Shown one piece after another: positions 33,150 through 42,078 of a stretch of DNA of 51,351 nt (its first letter is position 1; each line of letters begins with the position of its first letter). A model generated the notes under the pieces. It saw only the letters and a list, made by a program, of their open reading frames with translations. It had not been told where the DNA came from and made no database searches. The stretch lies in contig CAYQPF010000019.1 in NCBI GenBank assembly GCA_964419225.1, forward strand, positions 1 to 51,351, given 5' to 3'. Position numbers and translations under genes: made by a program. This DNA comes from CAYQPF01 sp964419225. Lineage in GTDB: Bacteria; Cloacimonadota; Cloacimonadia; Cloacimonadales; CAYQPF01.

Positions 33150-34513
33150 TATACACCCCCAATAGTTATTTTATCGATCAGAATATGTGGTCCACCTATA
33201 TTTGAACGGATATTATTTTGTGCTTTACCACATCCACCAGTCTCCATCAGTTCGAAATCATCTGCTACTCCCGATATGTTTTTCAAAGTTTCGAAGAGAT
33301 TCCCGGCCATATTGATATCTCTGACCATTCCTACTATCTCACCGTCTTTAACCTCATAACCCCAGTTAGCTCCAAATGTGAAATTTTCACCATGCGTTTC
33401 ACCACCCATTTCTTCACATAAATAGAGTCCGTTCCCTAAACGCTCCTGTAATTCCTTAACTGTTGATTTACCTGGCATTACGAAAATATTCCCCATTCTG
33501 ATAATAGGTTCATAACGGAAATCTTCAGCAATATTATGCCCTGATACAGGTTCATTAAACTCAGCTGCAGTTATCCTGTTATGCAGTCTGGCAGTTAAAA
33601 CCCCATTTGTCATGATCTCAGTTCTGCGTACAGGCACTCCTTCATCATCATATTTATAAAATCCGAGTTGACTGTGCATCGATGCATCATCAACAATATT
33701 TAAAACATCATTTCCTAACTGAATCCCCAAAGGCATTCTCTCCCGCATTGAGGGCAATCTTTCGATGATATCTGCTTCGGAAAAATGTCCAAAAGCTTCA
33801 TGCGTGAATAAACCCGTTAAACTGGGATTCAGGATTACCTTATAAATACCTGCTTTAACCGGCTTCGCATATAACAAATCATGTGCTATCTTCGCTCTTT
33901 CCAGAATATCAGCTTCCCGATTACGTACTCTCCAAAAACCATCTGCTCCACCAAAACTAATACTGACCTGCTGAGTAAGATCTCCCTCCCGACTGACTAT
34001 CCCACCTGTAAGTCGCGTAGTGACAAGCTCCTCAAAAATTTCACTGCCTTCACTGCTGACAAAATACTTTTCTCTGATAATATCTTCATAGGAAACTGTA
34101 ACTTCTACTATTTTGGGCTGTTTGAACAGTAAATCCGAATAATCACGAATCAATTCAATCTTCTCCACCAAAGTTACATCACGGGGATCTTCATTAAGAA
34201 AGGGTTTATACATGTCTTTTACCACAGGTACAGAAGCCAGCTTCGTCGATTTCTCCTGCTTCGCTGCCAAAATCTCTGCATTCTGCAAAGCCTTTTTTAT
34301 CGCTTTGGGTGCATCCTCTTCTTTGGTAAATGTCATCGAACTGAAACCACCGTCTTTTAATACTCTCAGTACAAATCCATCCCCTGAATTTGAACCTGCA
34401 CCTTTGATTTCCCCATGAGATATTACAGCCCGTTCCGTATGCTTGATTTCATACCTTAGGTCAACATAATCAGCTTCTACACTGCTGATAATCTTTTTTA
34501 ACTTATCGAACAT
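33149..34513 (-). CDS. tldD: TldD metalloprotease subunit
   Basis: A 454-residue protein with the TldD zinc signature H238-E239-A-F-G-H243 (HExxxH) in LFTHEAFGHFSEAD. It also has the later SGHNIAEDFRYEPIIRMGN segment and the C-terminal ETHGENFTFGANWGYEV and METGGCGKAQ, typical of the active subunit of the TldD-TldE heterodimer. In E. coli this protease finishes maturation of peptide microcins and degrades small unfolded proteins or CcdA. It has no signal peptide and is cytoplasmic. The start is supported by AAGAAGGAGGAGAAG. It is divergent from the SagB-type gene (359 bp between starts). Confidence 0.92.
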   Translation of the reverse strand: MFDKLKKIISSVEADYVDLRYEIKHTERAVISHGEIKGAGSNSGDGFVLRVLKDGGFSSMTFTKEEDAPKAIKKALQNAEILAAKQEKSTKLASVPVVKDMYKPFLNEDPRDVTLVEKIELIRDYSDLLFKQPKIVEVTVSYEDIIREKYFVSSEGSEIFEELVTTRLTGGIVSREGDLTQQVSISFGGADGFWRVRNREADILERAKIAHDLLYAKPVKAGIYKVILNPSLTGLFTHEAFGHFSEADIIERLPSMRERMPLGIQLGNDVLNIVDDASMHSQLGFYKYDDEGVPVRRTEIMTNGVLTARLHNRITAAEFNEPVSGHNIAEDFRYEPIIRMGNIFVMPGKSTVKELQERLGNGLYLCEEMGGETHGENFTFGANWGYEVKDGEIVGMVRDINMAGNLFETLKNISGVADDFELMETGGCGKAQNNIRSNIGGPHILIDKITIGGV

Positions 34514-34530
34514 CTTCTCCTCCTTCTTTT

Positions 34531-34579
34531 ATTAACCATTAACTATTAACCATTAACCATTAACCATTAACAATTAACC
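34531..34579 (-). repeat. TTAACCAT tandem array
   Basis: About seven units of the ATTAACC / ATTAACT type, unit length 7. Related short runs occur at 35951-35988 and, reversed, at 17900-17932 and 18911-18947. Confidence 0.7.
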
Positions 34580-34651
34580 GTTTTACTGTTTGCATTACAA
34601 AGTATAATTGTCAAGCATTTTTTCTCTCTTTATTCTCCTATCCCTATCCCT

Positions 34652-34703
34652 GTCCATTGTGTCCATATAGTCTATACAGTCCCTTTGGTCCATACAGTCC
34701 ATT
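34652..34703 (-). repeat. 9-bp ATGGACTAT-type repeat, locus 5
   Basis: About five degenerate units (GTCCATTGT, GTCCATATA, GTCTATACA, GTCCCTTTG, GTCCATACA, GTCCAT). Confidence 0.7.
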
Positions 34704-34872
34704 TTGACTTTTAATATTTCGCCTATAAAGAAAGATTTTAGCACTAAGCTACTAATTCCTGAATTCTGATTTCACAATATTCTTACACTTAACCCCGAAA
34801 AAGATTGACTTTTCGCCCAAGTGATGAAATTAGTTCAGAAATATGCTATTAATTCTATATAAAGGAGTTAAA

Positions 34873-35901
34873 ATGAAACAATTTATCTTTTCTCTGCTAA
34901 TTCTCTTCACCTTTTCTCTCTGGGCAGATGACTTGTCTGATGCCTTGACCAAAGCCGATGAACTGAGTAAGAAAGCTCAATATACTGAGGCTGCCCGAGT
35001 CCTGCTTGATTACATGAAGAATACTCAGGACAATCCCCTGAAAATTGAAATGAATTACTCTATTGCCTGCTACTATTCTTTGGCAAAAAAGCCTGACCTT
35101 GCTTTTAAATACCTGAAAACTGCTATCAACCAGGGATTTCTTGATAAGGACTGGATAGTTAAAGATACCGATTTTACTAATATTCATAAGGACAAACGCT
35201 GGCAAACCCATCTTGCTCTGATCGATAAAAACTATCAGGCCAAAATTTCAACCTTACCAGACAAACATAATTTCGCAATAGAAATAGTTCTACCTGAACC
35301 CAATCTGAAAAGCGAAACCTCTGTTGAACAGGCTCTGAACCAACGCCGTTCCATTCGCGAATACAGCGATGAAGCTCTGACTTTGGATGAAGTATCCCAG
35401 ATACTCTGGTCTGCCTATGGTGTGAGTAAAGCAGTAGCCCCCGACAGATTAAGAGGCGGTCTTAAGACTGCTCCTTCAGCAGGTGCTACTTATCCATTGG
35501 AACTGTATCTCGGTGCCTGGAATGTAAAAGGTTTGGATCCCGGATTTTACTATTATGAACCCAACGGTCACAAACTCCAGTTAACAAAGAAAGGCGATTT
35601 CAGAAAAGAGCTATGTGAAGCATGCATGGGTCAGGAATATGTCCAAAATGCTCCGGCTTCACTTGTTTATTCAGCAATCTACGAGAGAACCACCAAACGT
35701 TATGGTGACAGAGGCAGAGAGCGTTATGTTTGTATGGATCTGGGGCATTCCGCAGAAAATGTCTATCTACAGGTAGAAACACTGAATATGGGGACAGTCG
35801 CAATAGGTGCATTCAGTGATCTTAAACTCAAATTAATTGTCTCAATGACCAAAGCAGAAGAACCATTATATGTTATGCCAATCGGCAAAAAGAAGAAATA
35901 A
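34873..35901 (+). CDS. Exported SagB/ThcOx-type nitroreductase-fold oxidoreductase with TPR-like N-terminus
   Basis: The start is the ATG at 34873 (AAAGGAGTTAAA upstream); 342 residues. A signal peptide (about 1-18, ending LWAD) indicates export. Residues about 20-125 form TPR-like helices (SDALTKADELSKKAQYTEAA, NYSIACYYSLAKKPDLAFKY, then a KDTDFTNIHKDKRW segment common in Cloacimonadota/Bacteroidetes TPR proteins). The rest is the SagB/ThcOx domain: QRRSIREYSDEALTLDEVSQ, GLKTAPSAGATYPLELYL, and the late GHSAENVYLQVETLNMGTVA. These flavoenzymes oxidise azoline rings or act as FMN oxidoreductases; export is unusual for the RiPP type. No YcaO gene is present. Divergent from tldD. Confidence 0.8.
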   Translation: MKQFIFSLLILFTFSLWADDLSDALTKADELSKKAQYTEAARVLLDYMKNTQDNPLKIEMNYSIACYYSLAKKPDLAFKYLKTAINQGFLDKDWIVKDTDFTNIHKDKRWQTHLALIDKNYQAKISTLPDKHNFAIEIVLPEPNLKSETSVEQALNQRRSIREYSDEALTLDEVSQILWSAYGVSKAVAPDRLRGGLKTAPSAGATYPLELYLGAWNVKGLDPGFYYYEPNGHKLQLTKKGDFRKELCEACMGQEYVQNAPASLVYSAIYERTTKRYGDRGRERYVCMDLGHSAENVYLQVETLNMGTVAIGAFSDLKLKLIVSMTKAEEPLYVMPIGKKKK

Positions 35902-35921
35902 TAGATCTGCTCATTAACATT

Positions 35922-35945
35922 AGGGACGACATAAAAGTCGTCCCT
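35922..35945 (+). terminator. Hairpin terminator after the SagB-type gene
   Basis: AGGGACGAC (35922-35930) / GTCGTCCCT (35937-35945), loop of 6, followed by TCTCTT. Confidence 0.75.
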
Positions 35946-36009
35946 TCTCTTACTAACCATTAACTATTTACTATTTACCCCCAACCATTTATCACTCTCC
36001 TGAATAATC

Positions 36010-36038
36010 TTGACATATTATGAGCAATTGACTAAATT
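36010..36038 (+). promoter_or_regulatory. Sigma70-type promoter for the hybrid kinase gene
   Basis: TTGACA (36010-36015), 17-bp spacer, TAAATT (36033-36038); start codon 30 bp further. Confidence 0.55.
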
Positions 36039-36068
36039 ATGTTTTTTATTATTAAGGAGGCATAGTTA

Positions 36069-39000
36069 ATGAAATTGACAGCTTTACGGGTAATGAATTT
36101 ATTTTTAGTTTTAACATATTTTGGTTATATTTTTGCTTTAACGGCTGTCAAAGATTCCCTGCATAACACCACTTCGGCAATAGTTCAAACCATTGAGCTT
36201 AAAGAAAAACATGTTCTTCTAATCAATTCCTATCATCCTGGCTATGCTTGGAGTGATAATGTAGTTCAGGGTCTCCGGGATGGATTTGATTCAAAAAACA
36301 ATAAAATTGATTTATCAGTCGAATATCTTGATACCCGTCGTTTTCCCATGGAAAGTACACTTGAGATTGCTGCTCATAATATAGCTGTAAAATATGCCAA
36401 CTATGATCTGGATGTGATTGTAGTTTCCGATAATGCCGCTTATGATTTTGTTCTGAAATACAGAGAAAAGTTGTTTCCTGAAGTTCCGATAGTTTTTTGT
36501 GGGTATAATTTCTTCCGTCCTGAGAAATTCGCAGGTCAGAAGAATATCACAGGTGTTAATGAAGAAATCAATTTTCCGGAAGCCATAGCTACAGCACTAC
36601 ACATATATCCTGCTACAGAAACCCTGATATTTATTCTCTCTACTGGAGATGCCAGCAGTAAAAGAATAGCCGAAGTGGCTGAAGCTTTTGTTTTAGAAAA
36701 ATTTAATAAAAACTATCAGATCATCATTCTCAAAAATGCTACTACTACTGACATTCATCAAAAACTCGACAAATTAACTGCCAAATCAGTAGTTTTTCTC
36801 TGGGGTCAGGTTACAGATATCGGACATGGTAGAGAATTATTACCAACAGAAAACGGTCAAATTGTATCTTCCATCTGCTCTTTACCAGTGTTTACTCTTT
36901 GGGACTTTCATTTGGGAACAGGTGTGCTGGGAGGCAATATCATTACAGGCACTGATCAGGGCTTGACTGCAGCAAAATTAACCTTGCAAATCCTTAACGG
37001 AACCAAAGCGGATAACATTCCTGTGGTGATGCTCACTCCGTTCCGAAAAGTATTTGATTACAATGTGATGAAAAAATTTATTCTACCCAGGAATCGTCTC
37101 CCCAAAGGTAGTATTATCATTAATCAGCCGACTTCTGTTTTATATGTTTACAGATATCAAATCATTGGACTTATTCTCCTGATTATTCTGCAAACCCTGC
37201 TGATCATGGCCTTGATAAAAGCATTTCGTCAGAGAAGAAAAGCAATAAAAGCACTGCAATTGGAACAAGCTCTGTTAGAAACAACTGTTTCAGAAAGAAC
37301 AGCAGAGCTGCGTCAAGTCAATGAATCCCTGGTCTTTACGCAATACGTGGTTGATAAAATGAATGATTCAGCTTTTTGGCTGCTCGAAAATGGTAAAGTA
37401 GTCTATGTGAATGAAGCAGCATGTGCCAAATTAGGTTACACGAATGCTGAACTATTAAATTTGGATGTAACAGATGTTGTTAATAACTATTCACTCGAAC
37501 AATGGGCTCAATATTGGGCAGATTTAAAAACCAGCGGATTTATTCATTCAGAAAGTCGTCATAAGAAAAAAAATGGAGAAATTATCCCTGTTGAAATTAA
37601 TATAAATTTACTACATTATAAAGGTACAGATTATGCCTGTGGTATAGCTCGGGACATCACTGAAAGAATGCTTGCTGTGCAGAAGTTAAAAGAAAGTGAA
37701 GAACAAGTAAGACTTAAATTAAACTCCATTCTCAAACCTGATGGCGACATCAGCCTTTTATCTTTAGCTGAAATTATTGATATCCCTGCAATCCAATCCT
37801 TGTTAGATGAATTTTGCAAAATCACCAATATTGCAGTGGCTATCATAGATGTAGATGGAAATGTGCTAGTGGGTAATGGCTGGCAGGATATTTGCACCAG
37901 GTACCATCGAGTTAACAGCGAGTCATATAAAAACTGTATCGAAAGTGATATAGTTTTAAGCCAGGGGGTATCCAAGGGCGAGTTCAAAATGTATAAATGC
38001 AAAAATAATATGTGGGATGTTTCTACACCCATAGTAATTGGTGGAAAACACATGGGAAATATCTTTACCGGGCAATTCTTTTTCCTCGAAGAAGAGATAG
38101 ATCTGAAAACTTTCCGTGAACAAGCAATCAAGTACGGATTCAACGAACAAGAATATATGGATAGTCTTGCCAAAGTACCACGGTTTTCGAAAGAAAAAGT
38201 CAATATTGTCATGACATTTTATACTTTAATGGCCAACATGATCTCCGATTTAAGCTATAGTAACATTAAACTGGCCCAAACTTTAACTAAACAAAAACAA
38301 ACCGAGCAGGAATTATTGCAGATAAATGAGCAGGCCCGGGATCTTGCAACAAAGGCAGAAGCAGCAAATAAAGCAAAAACAGATTTCCTAGCTAATATGA
38401 GTCATGAAATAAGAACTCCTTTGAACAGTGTTATTGGGTTTTCGGATTTACTTAAAAACACCACACTTAATGTATTGCAAAAACAATATGTTGAATACAC
38501 CAATACTTCTGCTAAATCTTTGTTGGCCATTGTTAATGATATCCTGGATTTTTCTAAAATTGAAGCTGGAAAACTCGAACTGGACCAAGTTAAAACTGAT
38601 ATTATCCAGTTGGTTGAACAAGTAACAGATATAATAAAACATGCTGCTGACAGTAAAGGACTGAATCTTAGATTAAATGTCCAATCAAATCTCCCCCGCT
38701 TCGCCTTGGTTGATCCTATCAGACTGAGCCAAATTCTCGTAAATCTTTTAAGTAATGCCGTCAAATTCACAAATTCGGGAGAAGTTGAACTTCAGGTTTC
38801 GTTCCAGGAAACCGCTATTCAAGACAAAAAGGGTGTCTATACTTTTTCTATCAGAGATACCGGAATAGGCATCTCTTTAGAGCAGCAAAGTTCTCTTTTT
38901 AATGCATTTACTCAGGCAGATTCCTCCTTTACCAGACGCTATGGCGGAACTGGTCTGGGATTGTCCATTTCTAATCAACTGGCAGATAAAATGGGTTCCA

Positions 39001-39869
39001 AGATTCAAATCCAGAGCACTCCTGGACAGGGAAGTACTTTCTTTTTCGGCTTAAATACTAATTTCTACCAGGACGAATCTCATAATTCTTCACAGGATTC
39101 GTTTGAAAGTAATTTTACCATCACAGGACCTCCCATCATTCTTATTGCCGAAGATGTTTCAACGAATATGATCCTGATCATTAACAGTTTGAAGCAAATT
39201 ATCCCTAATGCTGTTATCATAGAGGCAAATGATGGGCTCGAAGCTTTAAATTTAATAAAAAAACAAAAACCCGACTTGATCCTGATGGATATCCAAATGC
39301 CCAATATGGACGGGCTTACTGCTACAAAGGAAATCCGAGCTCTGGAGCATGATTCAACCGGCCATATCCCCATTATTGCTCTTTCTGCCGGGGTTATTAA
39401 AGAGGAGAGAGAAAAAACTATTCAGGCCGGAATGGATGAATTCCTGCCCAAACCCTTGGACAAGGTTCTGTTGACAAGGTTTTTGCAGAAATATCTTAAA
39501 GAACCTCTGACTCAGCCTCATGAGATTAGTTCTAGTATTGAGGTCGATGCTAATAATCACTTTAACAAGATGGAACTCTTAAAGAAACTGGGAATTGATG
39601 ATAAAAATTTTGCAGCTCTGAAAGGTATTACCCGCTCAGACATGGAGCAATACCTCTCGAATTTGCACGAAGCTATTAACAGTAACGATCAAAAGAAGAT
39701 CAGCAAAGCCCTGCATACAATAAAAGGTATCTCTTTAAATATGGGTTTTACAGAATTAACAAGTATGATCAAAACATTTACTCAACAACTTGATAGCGAT
39801 CCAGAAACACTGAAAGTATTGTATGAGAAATTAACTGAAGAATGGAATGTTGTAGAAGGCCTATTATAA
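36069..39869 (+). CDS. Hybrid histidine kinase: ABC-substrate-like sensor, PAS, PocR, HK, receiver, HPt
   Basis: A 1266-residue membrane sensor with AAGGAGG before the ATG. Order of parts: N-terminal membrane helix (about 10-28); periplasmic ABC-type substrate-binding-like domain (about 45-345; HVLLINSYHPGYAWSDNVVQ, VVSDNAAYDF); membrane helix (about 363-385); coiled coil; PAS (about 415-545); PocR ligand-binding domain (about 562-725; LLDEFCKITNIAVAIIDVDG, cysteines in the C-x-x-Y segments); HisKA with H779 in NMSHEIRTPL; ATPase with RRYGGTGLGLSI; receiver with D1074 in LILMDIQMP; HPt with H1216 in ALHTIKG. It is a complete phosphorelay in one chain, probably ending on an unlinked regulator. 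No response regulator is adjacent. Confidence 0.9.
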   Translation: MKLTALRVMNLFLVLTYFGYIFALTAVKDSLHNTTSAIVQTIELKEKHVLLINSYHPGYAWSDNVVQGLRDGFDSKNNKIDLSVEYLDTRRFPMESTLEIAAHNIAVKYANYDLDVIVVSDNAAYDFVLKYREKLFPEVPIVFCGYNFFRPEKFAGQKNITGVNEEINFPEAIATALHIYPATETLIFILSTGDASSKRIAEVAEAFVLEKFNKNYQIIILKNATTTDIHQKLDKLTAKSVVFLWGQVTDIGHGRELLPTENGQIVSSICSLPVFTLWDFHLGTGVLGGNIITGTDQGLTAAKLTLQILNGTKADNIPVVMLTPFRKVFDYNVMKKFILPRNRLPKGSIIINQPTSVLYVYRYQIIGLILLIILQTLLIMALIKAFRQRRKAIKALQLEQALLETTVSERTAELRQVNESLVFTQYVVDKMNDSAFWLLENGKVVYVNEAACAKLGYTNAELLNLDVTDVVNNYSLEQWAQYWADLKTSGFIHSESRHKKKNGEIIPVEININLLHYKGTDYACGIARDITERMLAVQKLKESEEQVRLKLNSILKPDGDISLLSLAEIIDIPAIQSLLDEFCKITNIAVAIIDVDGNVLVGNGWQDICTRYHRVNSESYKNCIESDIVLSQGVSKGEFKMYKCKNNMWDVSTPIVIGGKHMGNIFTGQFFFLEEEIDLKTFREQAIKYGFNEQEYMDSLAKVPRFSKEKVNIVMTFYTLMANMISDLSYSNIKLAQTLTKQKQTEQELLQINEQARDLATKAEAANKAKTDFLANMSHEIRTPLNSVIGFSDLLKNTTLNVLQKQYVEYTNTSAKSLLAIVNDILDFSKIEAGKLELDQVKTDIIQLVEQVTDIIKHAADSKGLNLRLNVQSNLPRFALVDPIRLSQILVNLLSNAVKFTNSGEVELQVSFQETAIQDKKGVYTFSIRDTGIGISLEQQSSLFNAFTQADSSFTRRYGGTGLGLSISNQLADKMGSKIQIQSTPGQGSTFFFGLNTNFYQDESHNSSQDSFESNFTITGPPIILIAEDVSTNMILIINSLKQIIPNAVIIEANDGLEALNLIKKQKPDLILMDIQMPNMDGLTATKEIRALEHDSTGHIPIIALSAGVIKEEREKTIQAGMDEFLPKPLDKVLLTRFLQKYLKEPLTQPHEISSSIEVDANNHFNKMELLKKLGIDDKNFAALKGITRSDMEQYLSNLHEAINSNDQKKISKALHTIKGISLNMGFTELTSMIKTFTQQLDSDPETLKVLYEKLTEEWNVVEGLL

Positions 39870-39893
39870 ATACAATTCTATAAAATAAAAATA

Positions 39894-39917
39894 GCCCCAC
39901 TTCGCAAGAAATGGGGC
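39894..39917 (+). terminator. Hairpin between the kinase and the proline-rich gene
   Basis: GCCCCA (39894-39899) / TGGGGC (39912-39917), loop of 12; 25 bp after the kinase stop, in a convergent gap. Confidence 0.6.
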
Positions 39918-39962
39918 ATATTTGCCACTCATCTAACGAATTTTCTTTTCCCTGATCATTCG

Positions 39963-40172
39963 TTAAGCATAAGTGTCAATCGGAGTAACACCCTTTTCAT
40001 CATCAGACTCAATAATAGAACTTAAACTAATTTGATCATTATCAGTCTGAGGTAAATCTGGCGGGGGTGGTGGTGGTTGCCTGTTTTCGACATTACCACC
40101 AGGTGGTGGTGTAGGTGCTTGGGGTTTATTCGGTTTAACCAAAGTCGAAGCCGAAATAGAACTGATCTGCAT
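39963..40172 (-). CDS. Small proline-rich acidic protein, 69 residues
   Basis: The start is the ATG at 40172, with AGGAGGTATCT just upstream; the longer frame to 40214 has no such site. The protein begins MQISSISASTLVKPNKPQAP, then has a P-rich centre (TPPPGG and six prolines in a row), and ends in an acidic stretch with ESDDEKG and the terminal PIDTYA. No signal peptide, no transmembrane segment; intrinsically disordered in appearance. It follows the membrane-protein gene 40240-41622 on the same strand after 67 bp with a hairpin between. I do not recognise the family. It could be a secreted or cell-surface peptide, a linker or a precursor peptide; none of this is shown. Confidence 0.6.
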   Translation of the reverse strand: MQISSISASTLVKPNKPQAPTPPPGGNVENRQPPPPPPDLPQTDNDQISLSSIIESDDEKGVTPIDTYA

Positions 40173-40215
40173 AGATACCTCCTTGTATTCAGGTGCTAAC
40201 ACCCACTTCTGCATT

Positions 40216-40236
40216 TGTATTGCTTAATGCAATACA
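40216..40236 (-). terminator. Hairpin between the membrane-protein gene and the proline-rich gene
   Basis: TGTATTGC (40216-40223) / GCAATACA (40229-40236), loop of 5, directly after the stop of the membrane-protein gene on the minus strand. Confidence 0.55.
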
Positions 40237-40239
40237 TCT

Positions 40240-41622
40240 TTATCTTTCTAATTGAAACAAATCAAAATAATCTGAACTGTAGATAATTTTACAACCCATA
40301 GGAATAATCGGTTCTGGGAATACTGAACCGTATTGTTCAATGTAACCCTTTTTCTGATGTATGAACAAGATCCGCTTATACGATTTACTTAAAGCTTCAT
40401 TAAAAGCCTTTTCCTGTCCGACTTTTGCTTTTAAGTAATAAGCTATCCACCACTCAAGCCCGTGTCTGGCAATAATAATAGTATTATCATCAGAAACTTT
40501 ACATTCTTTGTTTAATAGCAACAATTCTTGAATGGATTTTTCTGTTATTATTGGTTGTTTATTGTTGATCGTATTAACAATGACTGAAATAATAATAATG
40601 GTTCCCAAGAAAGTCACTAAGACTGTCTTTATGGTTTTCGGGAACTTTGGAAGTATGATGAATAATAGTAAAGTCTGGGGAATAAACAGAAACAGAGTAA
40701 AACGTCTGAAATATTCAAAATCAATGAGTGGAAAAGTAAATATGATCAGCATAAGACAAAGTATTTTTATGAGAATTGTTTTCGACTTTGATAGATCATT
40801 CGCAGACATCTTTAAGATAAATAGCGAATATAGTACAATAAAATATGATAATACTATGTTCACAATATCATGGAACGGCAACGGGCCTTTAAAAAGAGCA
40901 GGCTGAGCAAATAAAACATTCCAGAAATGTAAAAGTCTGCCGGCTCGGAATGGATCCATTAAATACAAGAGCAAAAAACTTACTCCCAATAGAATAATTA
41001 TCCAGGGTATTGCTTTTTTCCCTTCTGTAAAAATAATTCCAAACAAGAAAATCAACAAAGTGAATACAAAAACACCAAAATGAGTTAAGCCTGTTAAAAA
41101 CATAAAGATTATGGTAAAATAGAGATTAATTTTCCTTTTATTGTCGATATACTGATAAAAAAACAAGATAAATGCAAATAAGAAAGGGATACCTGCTGCA
41201 TTTTTTTGCATATCTGAGGTCAGAATGAGTGGAGAAAATGACAAAGTCAAATAAGTTAATAATATTATTTCCTGAAACAGAGACAAATTTGATTGTATTT
41301 TCTTAATGAAATAGTAAACTGAAATAAGGAGTAATGGGAGAAAGATACTGTCTATTGCTTTCATAAAATTAATAATAAAGATATCAGTAACACTGATCCC
41401 GAGAAAAGACAAACCCTTAAGAATTAAGGCATTAAAATAAAAAAACAACGGAAGATCAGCGAAACTCAATACGCCAGTTTCTATCAATTCTCTTACTTGT
41501 AAGGGATAATACCCACCATTTACTCCAGGTATCATGGAACTCGAATAATTCAAATATGCTCTGAAGCAAATCGAGAAAAGGCCTATTAACAAATAGATAA
41601 TACTTTTCGGCATTCTAACCAC
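40240..41622 (-). CDS. Polytopic membrane protein, GT-C glycosyltransferase-like
   Basis: A 460-residue protein with about ten hydrophobic segments between residues 8 and 360 and a soluble C-terminal part (about 370-460, LLLLNKECKVSDDNTIIIAR, ending in a YFDLFQL stretch). The first loop carries Y-P-L-Q-V-R-E-L-I-E-T-G-V-L-S-F-A-D-L-P-L-F-F-Y, recalling the (D/E)-x-x-x-Y-P...P-L-x-x-Y loop of GT-C enzymes and oligosaccharide polymerases. That suggests a lipid-linked sugar transferase, tentatively. The GTG start (41622) lies 3 bp after AGGAGG; the in-frame ATG at 41613 is an alternative 12 bp after it. It is next to an assembly gap, so its upstream context is unknown. Confidence 0.6.
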   Translation of the reverse strand: MVRMPKSIIYLLIGLFSICFRAYLNYSSSMIPGVNGGYYPLQVRELIETGVLSFADLPLFFYFNALILKGLSFLGISVTDIFIINFMKAIDSIFLPLLLISVYYFIKKIQSNLSLFQEIILLTYLTLSFSPLILTSDMQKNAAGIPFLFAFILFFYQYIDNKRKINLYFTIIFMFLTGLTHFGVFVFTLLIFLFGIIFTEGKKAIPWIIILLGVSFLLLYLMDPFRAGRLLHFWNVLFAQPALFKGPLPFHDIVNIVLSYFIVLYSLFILKMSANDLSKSKTILIKILCLMLIIFTFPLIDFEYFRRFTLFLFIPQTLLLFIILPKFPKTIKTVLVTFLGTIIIISVIVNTINNKQPIITEKSIQELLLLNKECKVSDDNTIIIARHGLEWWIAYYLKAKVGQEKAFNEALSKSYKRILFIHQKKGYIEQYGSVFPEPIIPMGCKIIYSSDYFDLFQLER

Positions 41623-41655
41623 TTTCCTCCTTTTTCTTAATAGACACTTACAGAG

Positions 41656-41665
41656 NNNNNNNNNN
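41656..41665. other. Assembly gap (10 N) upstream of the membrane-protein gene
   Basis: Placeholder gap in a non-coding region; the true length is unknown. Confidence 0.95.
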
Positions 41666-41703
41666 CCTGCATTAAAATTAGTAACTCAAGTTTCATAGGA
41701 GGG

Positions 41704-41780
41704 TTTTTCATCAATATACCCGGCATTTATGCCGGGTTTAAATAAACAAAACTCTCCCCCTTCATGGGCTTTAGCCCAAT
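41704..41780. repeat. Two-hairpin dispersed repeat, copy 2
   Basis: Hairpin CCCGGCA/TGCCGGG with loop TTTA (41719-41736) and hairpin TGGGCT/AGCCCA (41765-41778), same order and similar linker as 7684-7754. Confidence 0.65.
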
Positions 41781-42026
41781 GTTATTAAAATTTATTTAAC
41801 TTAGCACAATTTAAAGAAATCAATAAGTTGGAAATTGTTACATATTTAGTAAAGTAAGCTCAATATGCTTCTACCAAAAGGGTCAAATGGCTTTTGATAA
41901 AAAAAGGAAAGACTTAAATAGAACATTTAGATACCTGCGAAATTTAAGTTAGTAATTTTATGAAAAAATAAAAGGATCCTCATAAAAATACAATTTGAAA
42001 GAAGTGTTTTTAAGATTCTATTTGCT

Positions 42027-42055
42027 TTGTCAGGTAAATGAGTTTAATATATAAT
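42027..42055 (+). promoter_or_regulatory. Sigma70-type promoter
   Basis: TTGTCA (42027-42032), 17-bp spacer, TATAAT (42050-42055), about 23 bp before the ATG of the small periplasmic protein. Confidence 0.7.
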
Positions 42056-42078
42056 TAGTAATTAATGGAGGTTAAGAA

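Larger units (their letters stand above)
34514..34872. other. Divergent intergenic region (359 bp) with two repeat families
   Basis: Holds the TTAACCAT array (34531-34579) immediately upstream of tldD, a 9-bp TCCATATAG-type array (34652-34703) and then the leader of the SagB-type gene with TTGACT (34805-34810) but no well-spaced -10. No gene seen. Confidence 0.55.
41623..42078. other. Intergenic region (about 456 bp) with gap, two-hairpin repeat and promoter
   Basis: No gene seen. Contains the N gap (41656-41665), the two-hairpin repeat copy 2 (41704-41780), AT-rich DNA, and the promoter at 42027-42055. Confidence 0.6.
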
